A stretch of DNA of 64,000 nt from Erythroxylum novogranatense (lineage: Eukaryota; Streptophyta; Magnoliopsida; Malpighiales; Erythroxylaceae): contig CM057233.1 of assembly GCA_029891385.1 (NCBI GenBank), positions 10,977,460 through 11,041,459 on the forward strand. The letters run 5' to 3'. Of the stretch, positions 33,570 to 46,789 are shown one piece after another (within the stretch, counting starts at the first letter, position 1; the number at the start of each line of letters is the position of its first letter). The notes under the pieces are model-generated. The model was not told where the DNA came from, searched no databases, and saw nothing but the letters and a program-made list of their open reading frames with translations. Position numbers and translations under genes: made by a program.

Positions 33570-34658
33570 ATCAGGCAGATGTTGCATGTTCAGGAGATTC
33601 GGAACCTGTATCTGATTGTAATGAATCTAGGTCCTCCCACGTTGCCATCATGCTTTTCTTGCCTTCTCTGCTCTTCTTTGGTTTCTTCTTTAGATTCGGG
33701 CATTCGGACTTGTAGTGTCCAGGCTGATTGCACTCGTAGCAGATGACAGATGACTTCTCTGGCTTAGCTCTTTGACATTCTTCTTGAAAGTCTGGTTTGC
33801 TCTGGACTTCTTCTTCCACATGCGTCTTATCTTTCTAGAGATGAAAGATAACTCACCGTCTTCATCACTTGACTCTGGTTCTGATTGGCTGGAGTCGTCA
33901 TCCTTTGATTCTTCAATCTTTAACGCTTTTGATGACTTCCTCCTTCTTTGAGTCTTGTGATTCTTATGTCCGTCCTTCAGCGCTATCGACTTGTCCCTTT
34001 TGGGCTTGTCTTCAGCATCGAGTTCAACTTCATGAATCTTCAAAGATCTAAGCAACTCGTCAAGCTTTAACACGCTCAAGTCTTTGGCTTCTTGCACCAC
34101 AGTAACTTTAGGTCTCCATCTCTTCGGAAGACTTCTTAGGATCTTTCGAACATGGTCTTGATTGTTGTACGTCCTTCCAAGAGCTTTTAATCCATTGGCA
34201 ACTGTTTGAAATCTTCCAAACATTTGATCAATAGACTCTTCATCTTTCATCCTGAAAAGTTCATACTGGTGTACAAGAATACTTATCTTGGATTCTTTAA
34301 CTTGGCTTATGCCTTCATGAGCAATGGACAATGTGTCCCACATCTCCTTTGCAGTATCACATCCGTGGACTTTATCATACTCACTTCTGCTTAGGGCATA
34401 CGTCAAGAAGAACTTCGCCTTTGAGTTCAGTTGTATTCTCGCCTTCTGGTCAGCCGTCCATCTGACTCATGGAATGGAATTGCCATCTTCGTCTACTGGT
34501 GTATAAGATCCGTTCTCTATTACGTCCCAAAGGTCAACATGAGTAGATTCTATGAATAGCCTCATCCTATCTTTCCAGTAATGATAATCTTCTCCGTTGA
34601 ATGCTGGAGGTCTAGTGACTGAGGCTCCTTCTGCGATGTATACATGTGATTCTGCCAT
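33570..34658 (-). pseudogene. Copia gag of the SIRE-type element, interrupted
   Basis: The start is ATG 34658 (MAESHVYIAEGASVTRPPAF). The gag core reads FNGEDYHYWKDRMRLFIEST, then a TGA at 34468-34470 where CGA is likely, then ALSRSEYDKVHGCDTAKEMW and VHQYELFRMKDEESIDQMF, typical of SIRE/Maximus gag. A frame change near 33780 separates the zinc knuckle CYECNQPGHYKSECPN (about 33700-33750). Stretches 33290-33570 look like the coiled-coil spacer between gag and pol with several stops. Confidence 0.88.
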
Positions 34659-34701
34659 TATCTTTGATCCACACTTTGCTAAAGTGATCCTTGGATACCA
34701 A

Positions 34702-34713
34702 GCTCTGATACCA
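34702..34713 (-). other. Primer binding site of the SIRE-type element
   Basis: GCTCTGATACCA on the plus strand is TGGTATCAGAGC in element sense, complementary to the 3' end of plant initiator-Met tRNA. It starts 2 bp inside the 5' LTR border. Confidence 0.85.
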
Positions 34714-34715
34714 AT

Positions 34716-35742
34716 TGAAGTGAATCACATGTTAATACAATACTTATAAACGATATAGAATGCACGAGAAGGGGGGGTTGAATTGTGTATTCCCCTTTTT
34801 GTAAAATCTTTCAAAACTGTTTGTTAAAGATAAAATTCTTTACAGAACTTCTGATAGATTCTAATTAATCACAACTTTAAAAACTTTGTTTACTGATTAA
34901 GTACTGATAAAACTTGAATATAAAATAGAGATAGAGTGAGAGTGGTCGACACAGCAATTTATCCTGGTTCACCCCAAACCGTGGGCTACGTCCAGTCCTC
35001 AGAGTTCTTTATGAGATTTCCAATATCTCTTTTAACGTTACAAGTATTCTTTTCGAGCCTCTTCAGGTCTCTACAATCAGTATTCTTTCACACTTAGCCT
35101 CTGCAGGCTATCTGCACTACTTTTTCGAGAAAAGTGTTTGCACACTTATTCTGATAAAATAGCTCTCACTAATTTGAGCAGAATGCTTTCTTGCTAACTT
35201 TCGATCACTTTTCTAACTTTGGTTAACTTTGCAATCTTGACTTGACTTGTATTTATAGCTTTCTTCTCCATTTGCGCTTGATTCTTGTTTCTTGAATCTT
35301 TAAAGAAGCGGTTATTGATTGAGTTACGTCAGAACTAACTCAAATGACTCCTTCGTCTTCTTTTGAATTCGCATTTGTGTTTCTTAAATACATATTTTAT
35401 ATCGTCGTGCTTCGCATCTGCTGCATTTTTACTTAAATGCGTATTCCGCTTTACTTAAATGCGTATGCTTTTCGCTGTTTCGCGTCTTAAATGCCTTTAC
35501 TATTCGCATCAGCGTCTGCTTTGCTTTGCTTAGCGTTTTTGTCTGCTTTGCTTAGCGTCTGCGTGTGCTTTTCATTTAACGTCTGTTTCATTTAGCGTCT
35601 GCGCCTGTGTTCCTTCGTCTGTATGACTTCGTCTGTATGTCTAACTTCGTCTTTTTGACTTCGTCTGCTTTTGTTTTACTTTTATTTTGCTCTTTTGTTA
35701 TACATCAAAATCATATCTAAGTAAAGTCATTTGGACTTAACA
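34716..35742 (-). repeat. 5' LTR of the SIRE-type element
   Basis: Ends TTAACA at 35742, followed by the target duplication CAATT. TATA box at 35250-35257 (reverse). It diverges from the other LTR mostly in the block 35380-35660. Confidence 0.9.
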
Positions 35743-37079
35743 CAATTTCAACCGAGCCTGAGACTCTTATCACAATTTGAGCTTTAAGCTCTATATCCTG
35801 GTGACTTCGGTCATAACTTTCTTTATCTTACATGCATTCATGTATTGAATGTTTCCTATAACATATTCTCAGTCAATCATATGATTGCACCGTTCACATT
35901 CAGATCACATTTATCATCGAACCTTAGTCCGTTATTCAGTAGAATTGTTAGGCAACATTTATTTCATTACATTCACATACAAGGAGCACTTCTATATCTC
36001 TTTCATACATCAGAATCATCGGACCTTCACTATCTAGAATCAATACAATCAAATCACATTCATTCAAGAATTTAAACATAATATAAAACAAACAATTAAT
36101 TGAGTGAGACCGACTAGGTTACTCACAGGTCACTCCTAAAGCTAATGTCTCGAAGGTCCGATAATGTCTAGATGTTGACGTTCTAGTTGCTCCTCTATAT
36201 CACATAATAAACATATATCACAATTTGCACAATTATAAGCATTCATTAATGCATATGTATGTATATGCAATATGCCCAATGCATGTCCTGACAATCCCAG
36301 GTATCACTCTATTATCCTCATCATGTAAATGTTCATATTTCCAATCCCACATAAGTATCATTTATACTTTTGATTTATATCTCAATAAAATCATTAAAAT
36401 CTAATTTCATAATTCAATTGGTCAAATTCAGTTTTTTTCCTACAAAACACCTTTAAGTCTACAGTGCATGATTAATATGACCATGAAAATGAAGAAATTT
36501 GACAATACTTTCTTCTTAAAAGTTGTTCTCCTATCTCTTAAGTTTCTAATGACACCAAAATCATTTAGTTCGGTTCAGAAATCGGAAAGTTATGACCTAA
36601 ACATTTCGTATTATTCATAAGCTAAAATAACATTCTGAAACCAAATTTATTTCAAAATATGGATTTCTAGAGATAGAATTAAAATTCGATCTCTTCAAAA
36701 AATTTATAGCCCTATTTCTCTAGTTTCCTCCAAATCAAAAATCAGTTCATTCATATAACTACAAGACAAGATATCTTCAAAACATCGAAGCAAGTTACAT
36801 GAAAATAATCCAGTCATCAGTTTTTCCAGAATTTCTCATCATTCTCGTCTCATATTTATCACTCAATCTCTCTTAATTGATTTCAGATGGCTATGATTTT
36901 TTGTGGTAAAGATGTAGATCAACTTGTTTGGAATCTAACGGTTCAAGTCCCATATCATTTGGAGGTCAGGAGAATAAGTTATGGTCAAAAGATCAACAAA
37001 CGTTTGATATTTTTACCATCAAGACGCACGATCACGATTTTGGTAATTGACTATCAAAGTTATGATCATACGTGAGCAC
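35743..37079 (-). repeat. LTR of F, middle piece
   Basis: Directly continues 25462-26179 once the SIRE-type element and one CAATT are removed. In reverse it has GAGCTTAAAGCTCAAATTGT and CTCAGGCTCGGTTGAAATTG. The solo LTR has the corresponding GAGCTTCGAGCTCGAACACT and the CTCGAG-rich block at about 38998-39042. Confidence 0.75.
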
Positions 37080-40000
37080 TGTAACATTCCATCCCCGATG
37101 GGAAGGGTAAATTGGTCAATTGGGACAGGCTAGTAATTTGCATTGCATATTTTGATTGAGCATTTTTGGCCTCTAATTTTAGAGGAATGAGTCAATTGGC
37201 ACATGCATTTATGTGTACACGCATTCATGGCATTCCCCACATTTACTTATGACTGAGATGCGATTTGTGAAAATTGTGAGATAACTGCGTATGAAATTGA
37301 ATTGGAATGTCTTAGGATTTATTTTCAGTGGGTTAGTGATCCTTAGAAATTTCCTGGTTAATTGGGAGAAAAATGTCCGGACCGAAAATTTTTCGAGTGG
37401 TGGACCGACTGACTGTATAGTACCGAAATAATTGTCAAATGGCAATGGGGAAGTTTGATTAATGATTTTAGAAATTAGCTCGTCGAGCCATTAGAATTTG
37501 GAGACGAATTTGACTGGAAATGAGAAGGGATTTAAATGTATTGTGAGAAATGATATGTGGCATATTTGAGTAACCTTTAAAATGCCTCAAGTTCTAAGAT
37601 TAAAAGAAAGGAAATTCTCTTCTCTCCTAGGGCGTGATTGTTTCTTCTTCCTTGGAGATTTTCGTTGTTTCTCCCTTTGTGATTTCCATTACAAGCTGGC
37701 TTACTTCTTCTCTACTTGCAAAGCCAAGATTTAACCTTAAGGAAGATGAAGATTTTGAGGTTTTGAGGGGGAGCTCGTAAGTTTTAAAGAAATTGGAGGA
37801 TTTGTCGAGAGTTGAAGATTTGAGTTTGATTTGGTAAGTAAATTGATCGTATGTTGTTTATTTGTTAGTTAATGCATTTATGGGTTTAATTGTGAAAGTT
37901 TGGGGGTAGTTATGGGTGAGTTATGACTGGTTTTAGTGAGAGAAATGAAAAAGAGAATCGAAGAGGACAATTGCACGCCGCGACGAGCGGATTCGCTGTG
38001 GCGAGCGGGACGTCGCAACGAGTGATAATTTAGACGTCGCGGCGAGGGACATTTTTCTGATTTGATTTAGTTTGGTTTTTGGGGCATAAATTATGGTGTA
38101 GACCTCCAATCGAGGTGATTCTCGATTCATTATGATCTAAAAAATAAGGTCTACAATTGAGGAAGAGAAAGAAAGTATTGAATGAAAATTGAGAATAGGT
38201 TCTATTGCAACCTAAGGATAGTTTCTTGATAATTGGAGTATAACTTGGGGTCTTCAATAGGTGAATTTGACCAAATGAATAGTAATTTTGGCTTTGAGGT
38301 CTTTCTTGAGAATATCATAATGGGTATGACTTAGTAAAGTGACTAATTGTTACAAATGAAATGTGTGGAGTTCATGACACATTATTGAATTGAAATGAAA
38401 CGAGCTATTATTGATCAACTGAATGAAAGGTTAGATTTGGTCAAAAGAAAGTGGAAAATGGGAAATAGCGTCGGGATGGTCATGAGTAGGCATCGTGCAT
38501 CTTTTATTTAAGATATGTGTATTATTGAATCTTTCTGATTATGCAATTAGTAATGAATGATTATTTGACTGTATAGAGGCGCCGTTGGAACAACATTCCA
38601 CAGGTTATGCTGGAGCTTCTAGGCAATAGTTCGGAAGTGCAGGTGAGTAACCTAGTTAGTTCCTCAACCTTTGTGTTTAATGTTACACACTTATGCCATG
38701 TGGAGATGAATGGAGGGTTATGTATGTTTGCTTTTGATTGACTTCGGACCACAGGTGTCCGAAGTATTGGGAACTTGATATTGAAGTGCTATTGTGTGTA
38801 GTTGTTTATGAATGCTTCAATGAAATAAACTGGAAATGTTTATGACTGAAATACCGGACCGAAGGTCCGAAGGAATGGGAAATGGGACACTGAAATGTAA
38901 ACTGACTGTAAATGGAAATTGGGGCATATGCATTCATGCATAAAGGCATGTTCAGATAATGATAGTTGTGACCTGAGTCGCTACTGATACTGAAACGAGC
39001 TTCGAGCTCGAACACTGTTATTGAACCGAGCCTCAAGCTCGAGGGGAGTTAGTGCATTTCCAGAGGGCTCTCCTACTCCCTAGACGCGTCTGATTACTGA
39101 TCACTGTTTATGCACTCGGTCACAACACTGTAATAAAATGGAAAAGAGTCACATGTGCATTGCATATATAGATGATTAAATGTTATGACTGTGGTCGAGA
39201 AATTGGTTCTGATTGCATGTGATAAATGAATTCCATAATTGATTGATTAATAACGGTTGTGACTGGAGCTGCTACTGAGAGCTACAAGCTTGATCACTGA
39301 ATAAGAGCCTCGAGCTCGAAAGGGATTAGTGCATACCCAGAGGGCTCTCCTATCCCTACTGACGCGTGAAAAGTAGTGCATACCCAGAGGCCTCTCCTAC
39401 TTCCAAAGACGCGATTACTAAATACTGTTCACTGCTTAAGCACTCAGTCACAACTCAGAAGAAAAGAATGGAATTAATGGGAAAAGATTATGTGATAACT
39501 GATTCGTGAAGTTCTGAGTCCCGCGATTGCATGAGAACCTGATAATTATCATATGATGACATTGAGTGTGTAATTGATTGAAACTGTGAATTACTTGATA
39601 TATGCATGAGTTGAGTGAACCATCGATGATGGTTTCTCACTGAGTTCGCAAACTCACCCAACATTGCAACTATTTTTCAGGAATTGAAGAATACCCCGTT
39701 AGACAAACAGGAGTATGATTACTGCAAGCGAGTCAGAGTTTGAAGTCTGGATCAGTTCACGTCTGCATTAGTGTCTTCCTTTATTATGTGTATTGTACAT
39801 CTACAATGTCCGCAGAATAGTACTGTTATTTCAGAGGGCCCCAATTGATAAAAGTTGTATTTGTATTGTGATTACTGAAAATGTTCAGAAATGACATTGA
39901 GCCTAATTTGGCTATGGATTTTGTGCATAAAGTGATTAAATGTTTTTGAGAGTTTTAATGACTGAAATTATGTTTTGATCGAAATGTTTTTGTATTAAAG

Positions 40001-40174
40001 TGGGCTCAATTTGGGTACCGATTTTTGGGCACATGATTGTCTTTCAAAAAGAAAAAAATATCTTTCTGAGTATTTGAACTATTTTGACTGTTCTAGCATA
40101 CCTCCCTCATGAGGCACGGGCTCGGATATCACCATCGATATCGGGTTCGGGTCTTGCGGGAGTGGGATGCTACA
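37080..40174 (+). repeat. Solo LTR of a Ty3/gypsy chromovirus, 3.1 kb
   Basis: Starts TGTAACATTCCATCCC and ends GGGAGTGGGATGCTACA. Both flanks are AGCAC, a perfect 5-bp target duplication, with no internal region or second LTR. This is the product of LTR-LTR recombination of a full element. Its end part (GGATATCACCATCGATATCG at about 40125) matches the end of the LTR at 44337-48540. It contains a GC-rich block (37975-38050, GCCGCGACGAGC and GACGTCGCGGCGAGG). It lies in opposite orientation inside the LTR of F. Confidence 0.88.
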
Positions 40175-41936
40175 AGCACGATCTCGAGTTTTCACTCAAA
40201 GTTGCAATCGTGCTCTAGCATGATCATGAGTCTCCTGAATATAAAGGAAAGTCGCAATCGTGCTTCTCCTTCTTCCCCTCCAAGACTGCGATTCTTCTTC
40301 TTTCTTTTATTCTAAATCATCTTCTCTAACTCCTCTCAACCCCATTTTCAACTCTCATTTAACTCAAAACATTGATAAACAAATCCCAAACCAAGAATTA
40401 ACACCAAATTTTTAGAACCAGAAATCTCTACACGTGTTCTTCATTTCTACATATTGTTCCTCTTCTTTCTCTATCTAACGCTTCTAATTTGATTCTACTC
40501 TTATTTTCCCTTCACTCTTGGCTCTTATTAAACTCAACATTCATAAACAAAAATCCAAAATCCAAGTTTAAAATAAAATCATCAAAAACAAAAAATGACC
40601 ATTCATGCATTTCCTTCATTTTCTGTGTTTTGTATTTTTTTTGCTGCATCTTCCATTTTGCTGCACTCTCCCATTTCTTCTCTAAATATCATTTAATCAT
40701 TTATTCTCATCTCTAAACATCACCATACACTATCTCTTAACTCTAAATTCATTTTTTAATTATCTCCTAAATACCACAGAACTCACGTATACATAACAGT
40801 AACACTTATTCGTTTAACACTAAAACAAAGCATATATAAGACTATCAACTTTCATAAATGTTTACACTAATTTCATACACGTTTTCATTAATCTTTCAAC
40901 TCAGAAATCATTTTAAAACACTCTTATGACATATTAATCATCAAATAAGTAAAAACTATAAATCCATGTTTTCATCTTAAACCCATGGTGTTCATGAAAT
41001 AACTATTTCCTAATGATCATACAATGACAAATATATCACCAAATTTGATTCATTAGGATTTACACGATACTTTCTTCTTAAAACTCAGATTTTTCTCAAA
41101 CTTAAGAAGCCTTAATCTTCATGCAACTCACGTACACCATTGCAGAGGTTGGTAAGTTTCGATTTTTCTTAAGGTTAATGAAAGAAAATAGCAAATTTGA
41201 AGTGGGAATGAACCAATAAAACAAGCTATAGCTTTAGTGAAGGTTTGATGAAAAACTTTGTGTAAAAGATGAAACTTGAAGGAAAAGACTACGAAGAAGG
41301 AGATGAAGACGAAACATTGTGTACATAGTCTTTCAAGTTACAAGAACTTGACTTGATCTTTCAAAAGTAATTAAACATTAAAACTAAATAAACAATTAAC
41401 ACTTGTCACTCATCTATCTTCTAAGGCATAACTAAGTTCCTATTGAGCTAACCCCTTACTCCCATCTTTTTGTTCCAATTATCACTAATTTGCAACATCA
41501 ACAACACACAATTTCCAAATTCATCTCCAAATTTTCAAAGTCATTTTCATAAAAATTCTCCAATGTCATTTGTTTTCTTATTTCTATTTTCATCCATGAA
41601 TTCACTTGCCACGTGACATTTTTCCTAATCTAATAATAATAATCAATATTTTCAAAAGTCATTCCTAAAGTTCACCAAAATTCAAAATTAACAAATAATC
41701 TGACCAATTAAATTTTTTTAATACAACAAATTAACAATTCTCATAATCTCACATCACAATTCAATTATACCTAGAATATCCATGAATGCATGTATAATTA
41801 TTTTCATGTGAAAAAATTCAACATTCACGTGTATTTGCATATCATATAATGCATGAGCATGGAATGCATTTTCTAATCTCTCAATAATCCCTTATATTTA
41901 CTATTCTAACTTTAACCTAGGTAATGAGATGTTACA
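40175..41936 (-). repeat. LTR of F, 5' start piece
   Basis: In reverse it begins TGTAACATCTCATTACC. It includes two AGCACGATTGCRACTTT words (about 40185-40265), the counterpart of the GC-rich block in the related LTRs. No ORF in it has recognisable similarity. Confidence 0.75.
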
Positions 41937-41955
41937 TCTCTCCCCTCCTTAAAAG
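41937..41955 (-). other. Polypurine tract of F
   Basis: TCTCTCCCCTCCTTAAAAG on the plus strand is CTTTTAAGGAGGGGAGAGA in element sense. With the AATTTCAAGAACAAAATTTC just upstream it is the usual end of Tekay-like internal regions. Confidence 0.75.
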
Positions 41956-41984
41956 AAATTTTGTTCTTGAAATTCTTACCTGAT

Positions 41985-42758
41985 TATTCGAACAAGTGGG
42001 GATATTGCCTCCTCATATGCTCCTCTATTTCCCAAGTTGCTTTCTCAGTTGAGTGATTCCTCCATAGGACTTTCACCAGTGGAATGACTCAATTCCTCAA
42101 CTACTTGATCTGAGATCCCACTATCTTGATCGGCTTCTCAACATAGCTTAGGTTACTAGCAATCTCAATCTCCTGAGCTAGTATAACAAGTGTCAGATCT
42201 GATCAGTATCTGCGGAGCATACTCACATGAAACACATTATTTAATTGAGACATTTCATTTGATAAAACTAACTTATATGCCAAAGGTCTTACCTTTCAAT
42301 GATCTCATAGGGACCAACGTACCTAGGGCTCAACTTGCCTTTTTTTATCGAATCTCAATACTCCTCTTCAAGGTGAAAATCTTAGAAATACTTTGTCTCC
42401 CACACTATATTCTATTTCCTTTTGATGTTGATCCACATAACTCTTTTGTCTATCTTGGGCCGCTTTAATTCGACTTCGGATCAACTTCACTTTATCTACT
42501 ATATCTTGTATCATCTCTAGGCCTTCGACCATTTTTAAGTCCTCTTCATCTTAATATAATGGCAACCGACATTTTCTACCAAAAAGTACCTCATATGGTG
42601 CCATTTCGATACTACTGTGATAGTGGTTATTGTATGCAAATTCTATCAGTGCCATATACTGATCCCAAGCTCCTTGAAACTCCAATACACAAACTTTGAG
42701 CATATCCTCAATAGTTTTAATTGTCCTCTCACTCTGTCCATCTGTTTGATGATGAAAT
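41985..42758 (-). pseudogene. Ty3/gypsy integrase C-terminus and chromodomain region of F
   Basis: On the minus strand: HQTDGQSERTIKTIEDMLKV, GAWDQYMALIEFAYNNHYHS, MAPYEVLFGRKCRLPLY, RQKSYVDQHQKEIEYSVGDK, PLAYKLVLSNEMSQLNNVFH, VSMLRRY and finally PLVKVLWRNHSTEKATWEIE with EEHMRRQYPHLF. This is the C-terminal half of a plant chromovirus integrase with its chromodomain-like end. Several stops and at least two frame changes are present. The upstream part is replaced by LTR G at 42760. Confidence 0.85.
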
Positions 42759-42760
42759 GC

Positions 42761-44336
42761 TGTTGGATCCTGTTTCTGGAACCCAACTTCTTACACTTAA
42801 CACTATCACTCTTGCTATCGAAATCCGAAACAGAACGAAAAACAATGAATCGGATCATATAGCGAATGCAACGAAACAAATGAGTCGAAATCGAATACAA
42901 ATGGAAATCGAATACGAATGCGAAACAAACGGATCACATCAGATACCAAATGAATTAAAATGCAAATAGAAAGTGAACTTGAAACCAAAGCATACAAACG
43001 GTGGTTTCGAGTTGAATTTCAGATTCTGACATTCGAAGCGTGAACATAGAAAATTGGTCGCGTTGGATACCCTTATGACTTTTGGATCCGAATCGATGTA
43101 AATTTTTTTTGTTTTCTTCTTATTATTTTCTTTTATCATTTAATCCATCTTATTTAATATCAAACAAATAATTTCCCTCTTTGGGAACTTATCCTTAAAC
43201 TCATACTAATCTCACATTACTTGATTCTTCTTAGTCATCATATTCTTATTCTTTACCATAACAATCTCATACTCATGTCAATAAATCCATAATTTCATAC
43301 ACAACTTCACTTATCCATATACTACCATATAAAAATCCGGTAGCATAACGACTGCATATAAACAAAACCCAAACCTGTAAGGTGTGAAACTCACTTCTAT
43401 ATTTTCCAGACAATTACACATACATCATAATCCACTTTGGACCTCCGTCCTAATCTCAAAAACGCAATCCTATTTCTAATCCTTTTTCTAGTCATTTTCA
43501 TATCAACTCATATACATCACATTCAAACTAATATCCCATCATCCAGTGCATTCATCCATATCCATATATATATATATATATATATCCCAATTTCATTCTT
43601 AACTCAATTCAATTTATATACAAAACCAAAATGCACAATCCATAGCCATACACATTTTCAATTCCATGACTCAAGTTCTTATACAATTGCATAATTCAAA
43701 AATACATTATGAACCAATTGCTTACAATACTCTAATGGCATTCCAAGCCATAGTCCATTTCCAATAATCTTAAACCAAATACACAAAGTACAAAACATGT
43801 ACAAATACTGATGTCTTGACGTCTTTCATCCAATCTCCCACTCGAATACTTGGAGATGGGGATGAAAGGGGGGGGGGGTGAGCTCGGAAGCTCGTGGATA
43901 ATATGTTTATAACTCAAATGATAAGCAAAAATATTTTCAAACCTTAATTACAGTTGATCGAAAACGGAAAAAGTTTATTTCTAAAAAAACTTCTCAATTC
44001 CAAAAACTTTCATAAACATTTACAAACAGTTTTTGCAAAACTCTCATAGTTGAAATCCCAATTTCTCATTTTTCGAAATTTCAAACTATTGAAAACATGA
44101 AATGCATCACGTATAAATGCAGCACATTCCAAACAAAGCAGAAACACTTAACACATCAATCGGTTTGGTTCGGTCCATAAAATAGGACGTACTGCACATT
44201 CCCGCAAAGCGGTCCTGTGCAACCGTGAAACACATGGGGAGTCCGAAAACGGAGCTCCTATGCCACTAGCGGGCAGCCGTGCGAAGGCTTTTAAAAATTA
44301 AGACCAGTGCACTAACTCCACATGAGGGACCTAACC
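42761..44336 (-). mobile_element. LTR fragment G, related to the LTR of E, cut by the LARD
   Basis: It begins TGTTGGATCCTG, like the LTRs of E (TGTTGGACCCCG), and interrupts the integrase of F. Near its right side it has GGGGAGTCCGAAAACGGAGC, TCCTATGCC and GCGAAGGCTTTTA. These match the order in E (GAGGAGTCCGATATCGGATC, TCCTATGCC, GCGAAGGCTTTTC at about 61160-61215). The fragment stops at 44336 where the next LTR starts, so its other half should lie beyond the window. It contains an (AT) run at 43563-43584 and a G10 run near 43869. Confidence 0.6.
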
Positions 44337-46789
44337 TGTAACATCCCACCTCTCCTGGAAGGGTAAAATAGTAAAATTAGCATACGATGGGATTGATAAG
44401 GAATAATCATTACTGTTCATGCATAATAGGATTGATACACAGTATCAATCGTGTACATGGAATTACGGTAAATGCATTCATGACATTCCCGGTAATTGGG
44501 CCTAACGGTATTTTATTGTGATTAACGTGGTTATGGGATTTGAAAATTGTTCGAAAGCGCTTATTAAGCGTTTTACATTTTTGGGAATTATAGGAATTTT
44601 CTGGAATTTTCGGAGAAAATTTTGACCGCAAAATCGTGATAATGTGCCTAAACTTGTTTTGGGGTAGAAAAGGTGATTTTTGTGATTGAAAAATTATTTG
44701 GAGTGCACTGTTACTTGTTTTATAATTTTAGGGAATTTCATAAATTCTCAGAAAAATCATTCGGGGAAATTCTCAGACTAGATAAATCGCCAATCATAAC
44801 CTATTCGTTCTTGGTAGCAAAAATCGCTACCCATTGGTACTGCATTATTGGGTATTTTATTTTGGGACTGAAAGTAGGGCCATTGGAGTGAAATGGAGTA
44901 ACATTTTGGACTGAATTAAATAAATATACTTTGAATTTTCTTATAATAATAAACCAATCACAAGTTGCCATTGAAAAGGCAACATTAAATGCATCTCTTC
45001 ATCCTTTCGGACGTGTGTGTTTAAAGAAGGAAATGAATTGTTTTAAAAGGCTTTTGGTTAAGGGTTCATCCGAATCATCCACAAACTCAAACTCTCTTGA
45101 TATAGACCACGAAAATTTTGCTCTCTTCTCTCAACTTTCTCCACAACTGTAAACTACTATCTCTGTGTCTCATCAAAATTAGATGATGAGTTTTGAGTAT
45201 ACTTGAGAAGGAAAGGGAGGTTTGTAGTGTGGTGAAGAAGTATGAGTTGGAGTTGGAAGCTTTTAGTAGGTAAGGTTTTAAGTTTGTTTCAAATGATGTT
45301 TTGATTATGTAGTTCATAAATCATGATTAGTGGGTGCATTTAAAGGGTTATTGTTCATTTATTTTGAGTGATGATGGTTAAATGTTATGAAAAGATAGTT
45401 TGAATTGTTGAGTTATGATTTGAGGAAGCTAGCTTGAAAGATGTGTTGTTAACTTGAGTTTCAAGTGAATATAGATAATTATTTGAGTCTTTGAATGGAG
45501 GAATTTAATGCTGTAAATTTTTCAGTATTAACCCTAGTATATGTATGACTGGAGTGATATTTAATTTGTATTTATTTTGATGTCTAGTGATGTGAAAAGG
45601 CATTGAAGTGGTTGAACTAAGGTTAACCTGAAATCTGGAAAGTTGGAATTATAATTGATGTTACTGTTTTATTCATAATTTAATGTGTAGAAATGCAAAT
45701 GAGGTAAGGTTAGTGGTCACTGAAACTTTGTACTGTTGGCTCCAATTTAGTGTGAAATAGGTGTTGTTGAATTTCAATGATAGAAGGGTGAATTTTTGAA
45801 TGGGAAAGTTCCTGTTCCATTGCCTGTGAACAGTAACCGCAACCATGACATCTGAGTTTTGTTGATTTTTATGAATTAATTGAAAGGGAATTAGGGAGAA
45901 TGGTCTTCATAGAAGTTATAGCATATTTGATTATCTTTCCATTGCTACCGATCTTGCTATTTTTAGAATTGTATACTGGGAGATATGAATTGATTACTAA
46001 TGACTGGTTTTGAGCATTTTGGATGAAACCTAGCTTAAGTGTGATTTTGTGAGTTTACTGATTGGAGGCAATTTTAACATTTTATGTGGACTGAATTGGT
46101 GTGAGTGAGCTTCTGAAAAGTTGTAGAGAAAAAGATTACCTTGAAAATGACATATGGTTTGTAATTTGTAGAAGTCAGAATTGGGAGTTATGATTTTTCA
46201 AAAGTGAACCCTACATTAGGTTATGAGTGGCTGAGCATAACAGAAACTTCCTTAACAGTTTTGAAATTGTTAGAGATTGAATTGGATGTTGAGTGCTTCA
46301 TGAAAATTGAAGTTTGAGATGTTATCTTTTCAGGGATATAAAGTTCTGAATTTACTGACTTGTATATAGGGAGTTATGCTTGTTGTAAGGTTACTGCCCA
46401 TATTGAAGGATTTCAGGGACAGTGACATTGAATGAATTAATTGACTGGTTTGGAAATAGAATTTGATTTTGGATTGTTTATGAAAGTTGTAGAGGACATT
46501 GTGAACTTATTGACCATATTTTTGTGGTAATTTATTACTAAGGAATCAGTGAGTTATGAAATTGAAAATGTACTGCCCTGTGTTGAGGGAAATTATGAAG
46601 GCAGAATGTTTGATGGCTTATTTGATACCCTTAGGGTTGGAATTGATTTTTATGGTCTTCTTGAGAATTGTAGAGCTTTTCATAAGCTTTCCAATGAGGT
46701 ATAGTGGGTATTTTTCTGATTTGTGTGCTAAAAGTTAGAGTAGTTGGAAATTAGGAATTGAAATCTGGAAAAAAAAGAAAAAGAAAAGG

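Larger units (their letters stand above)
26180..35742 (-). mobile_element. SIRE/Maximus-type Ty1/copia retrotransposon with extra ORF
   Basis: LTRs of about 1.02 kb (26180-27198 and 34716-35742) read TGAAGTG...TTAACA on the plus strand, i.e. TGTTAAG...CTTCA in element sense. The 5-bp flanks are both CAATT, a perfect target duplication. Element order on the minus strand is 5' LTR, primer site TGGTATCAGAGC, gag, pol, an additional ORF of about 2.4 kb, purine tract, 3' LTR. Gag and pol are interrupted but long parts remain open. It sits inside the LTR of F, so it is younger than F. Confidence 0.93.
25462..42760 (-). mobile_element. Ty3/gypsy chromovirus F (Tekay/Del-like), 3' part, split by three insertions
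   Basis: On the minus strand a 3.8-kb LTR begins TGTAACATCTC (41936) and ends GGGGCGCTATA (25462). It lies in three pieces (40175-41936, 35743-37079 and 25462-26179), separated by a solo LTR and a SIRE-type copia element. A purine tract (41937-41955) and the C-terminal integrase/chromodomain-type sequence (to 42758) precede the LTR. Pol is cut at 42760 by LTR G. The rest of F would lie beyond the window. Many stops and indels make it old and inactive. Confidence 0.8.

Noticed and set aside
25462..42760. Interpretation of the three gypsy LTR pieces as three separate solo LTRs
   Set aside because: The CAATT and AGCAC duplications and continuity of the LTR sequence across both insertions show one LTR split twice.
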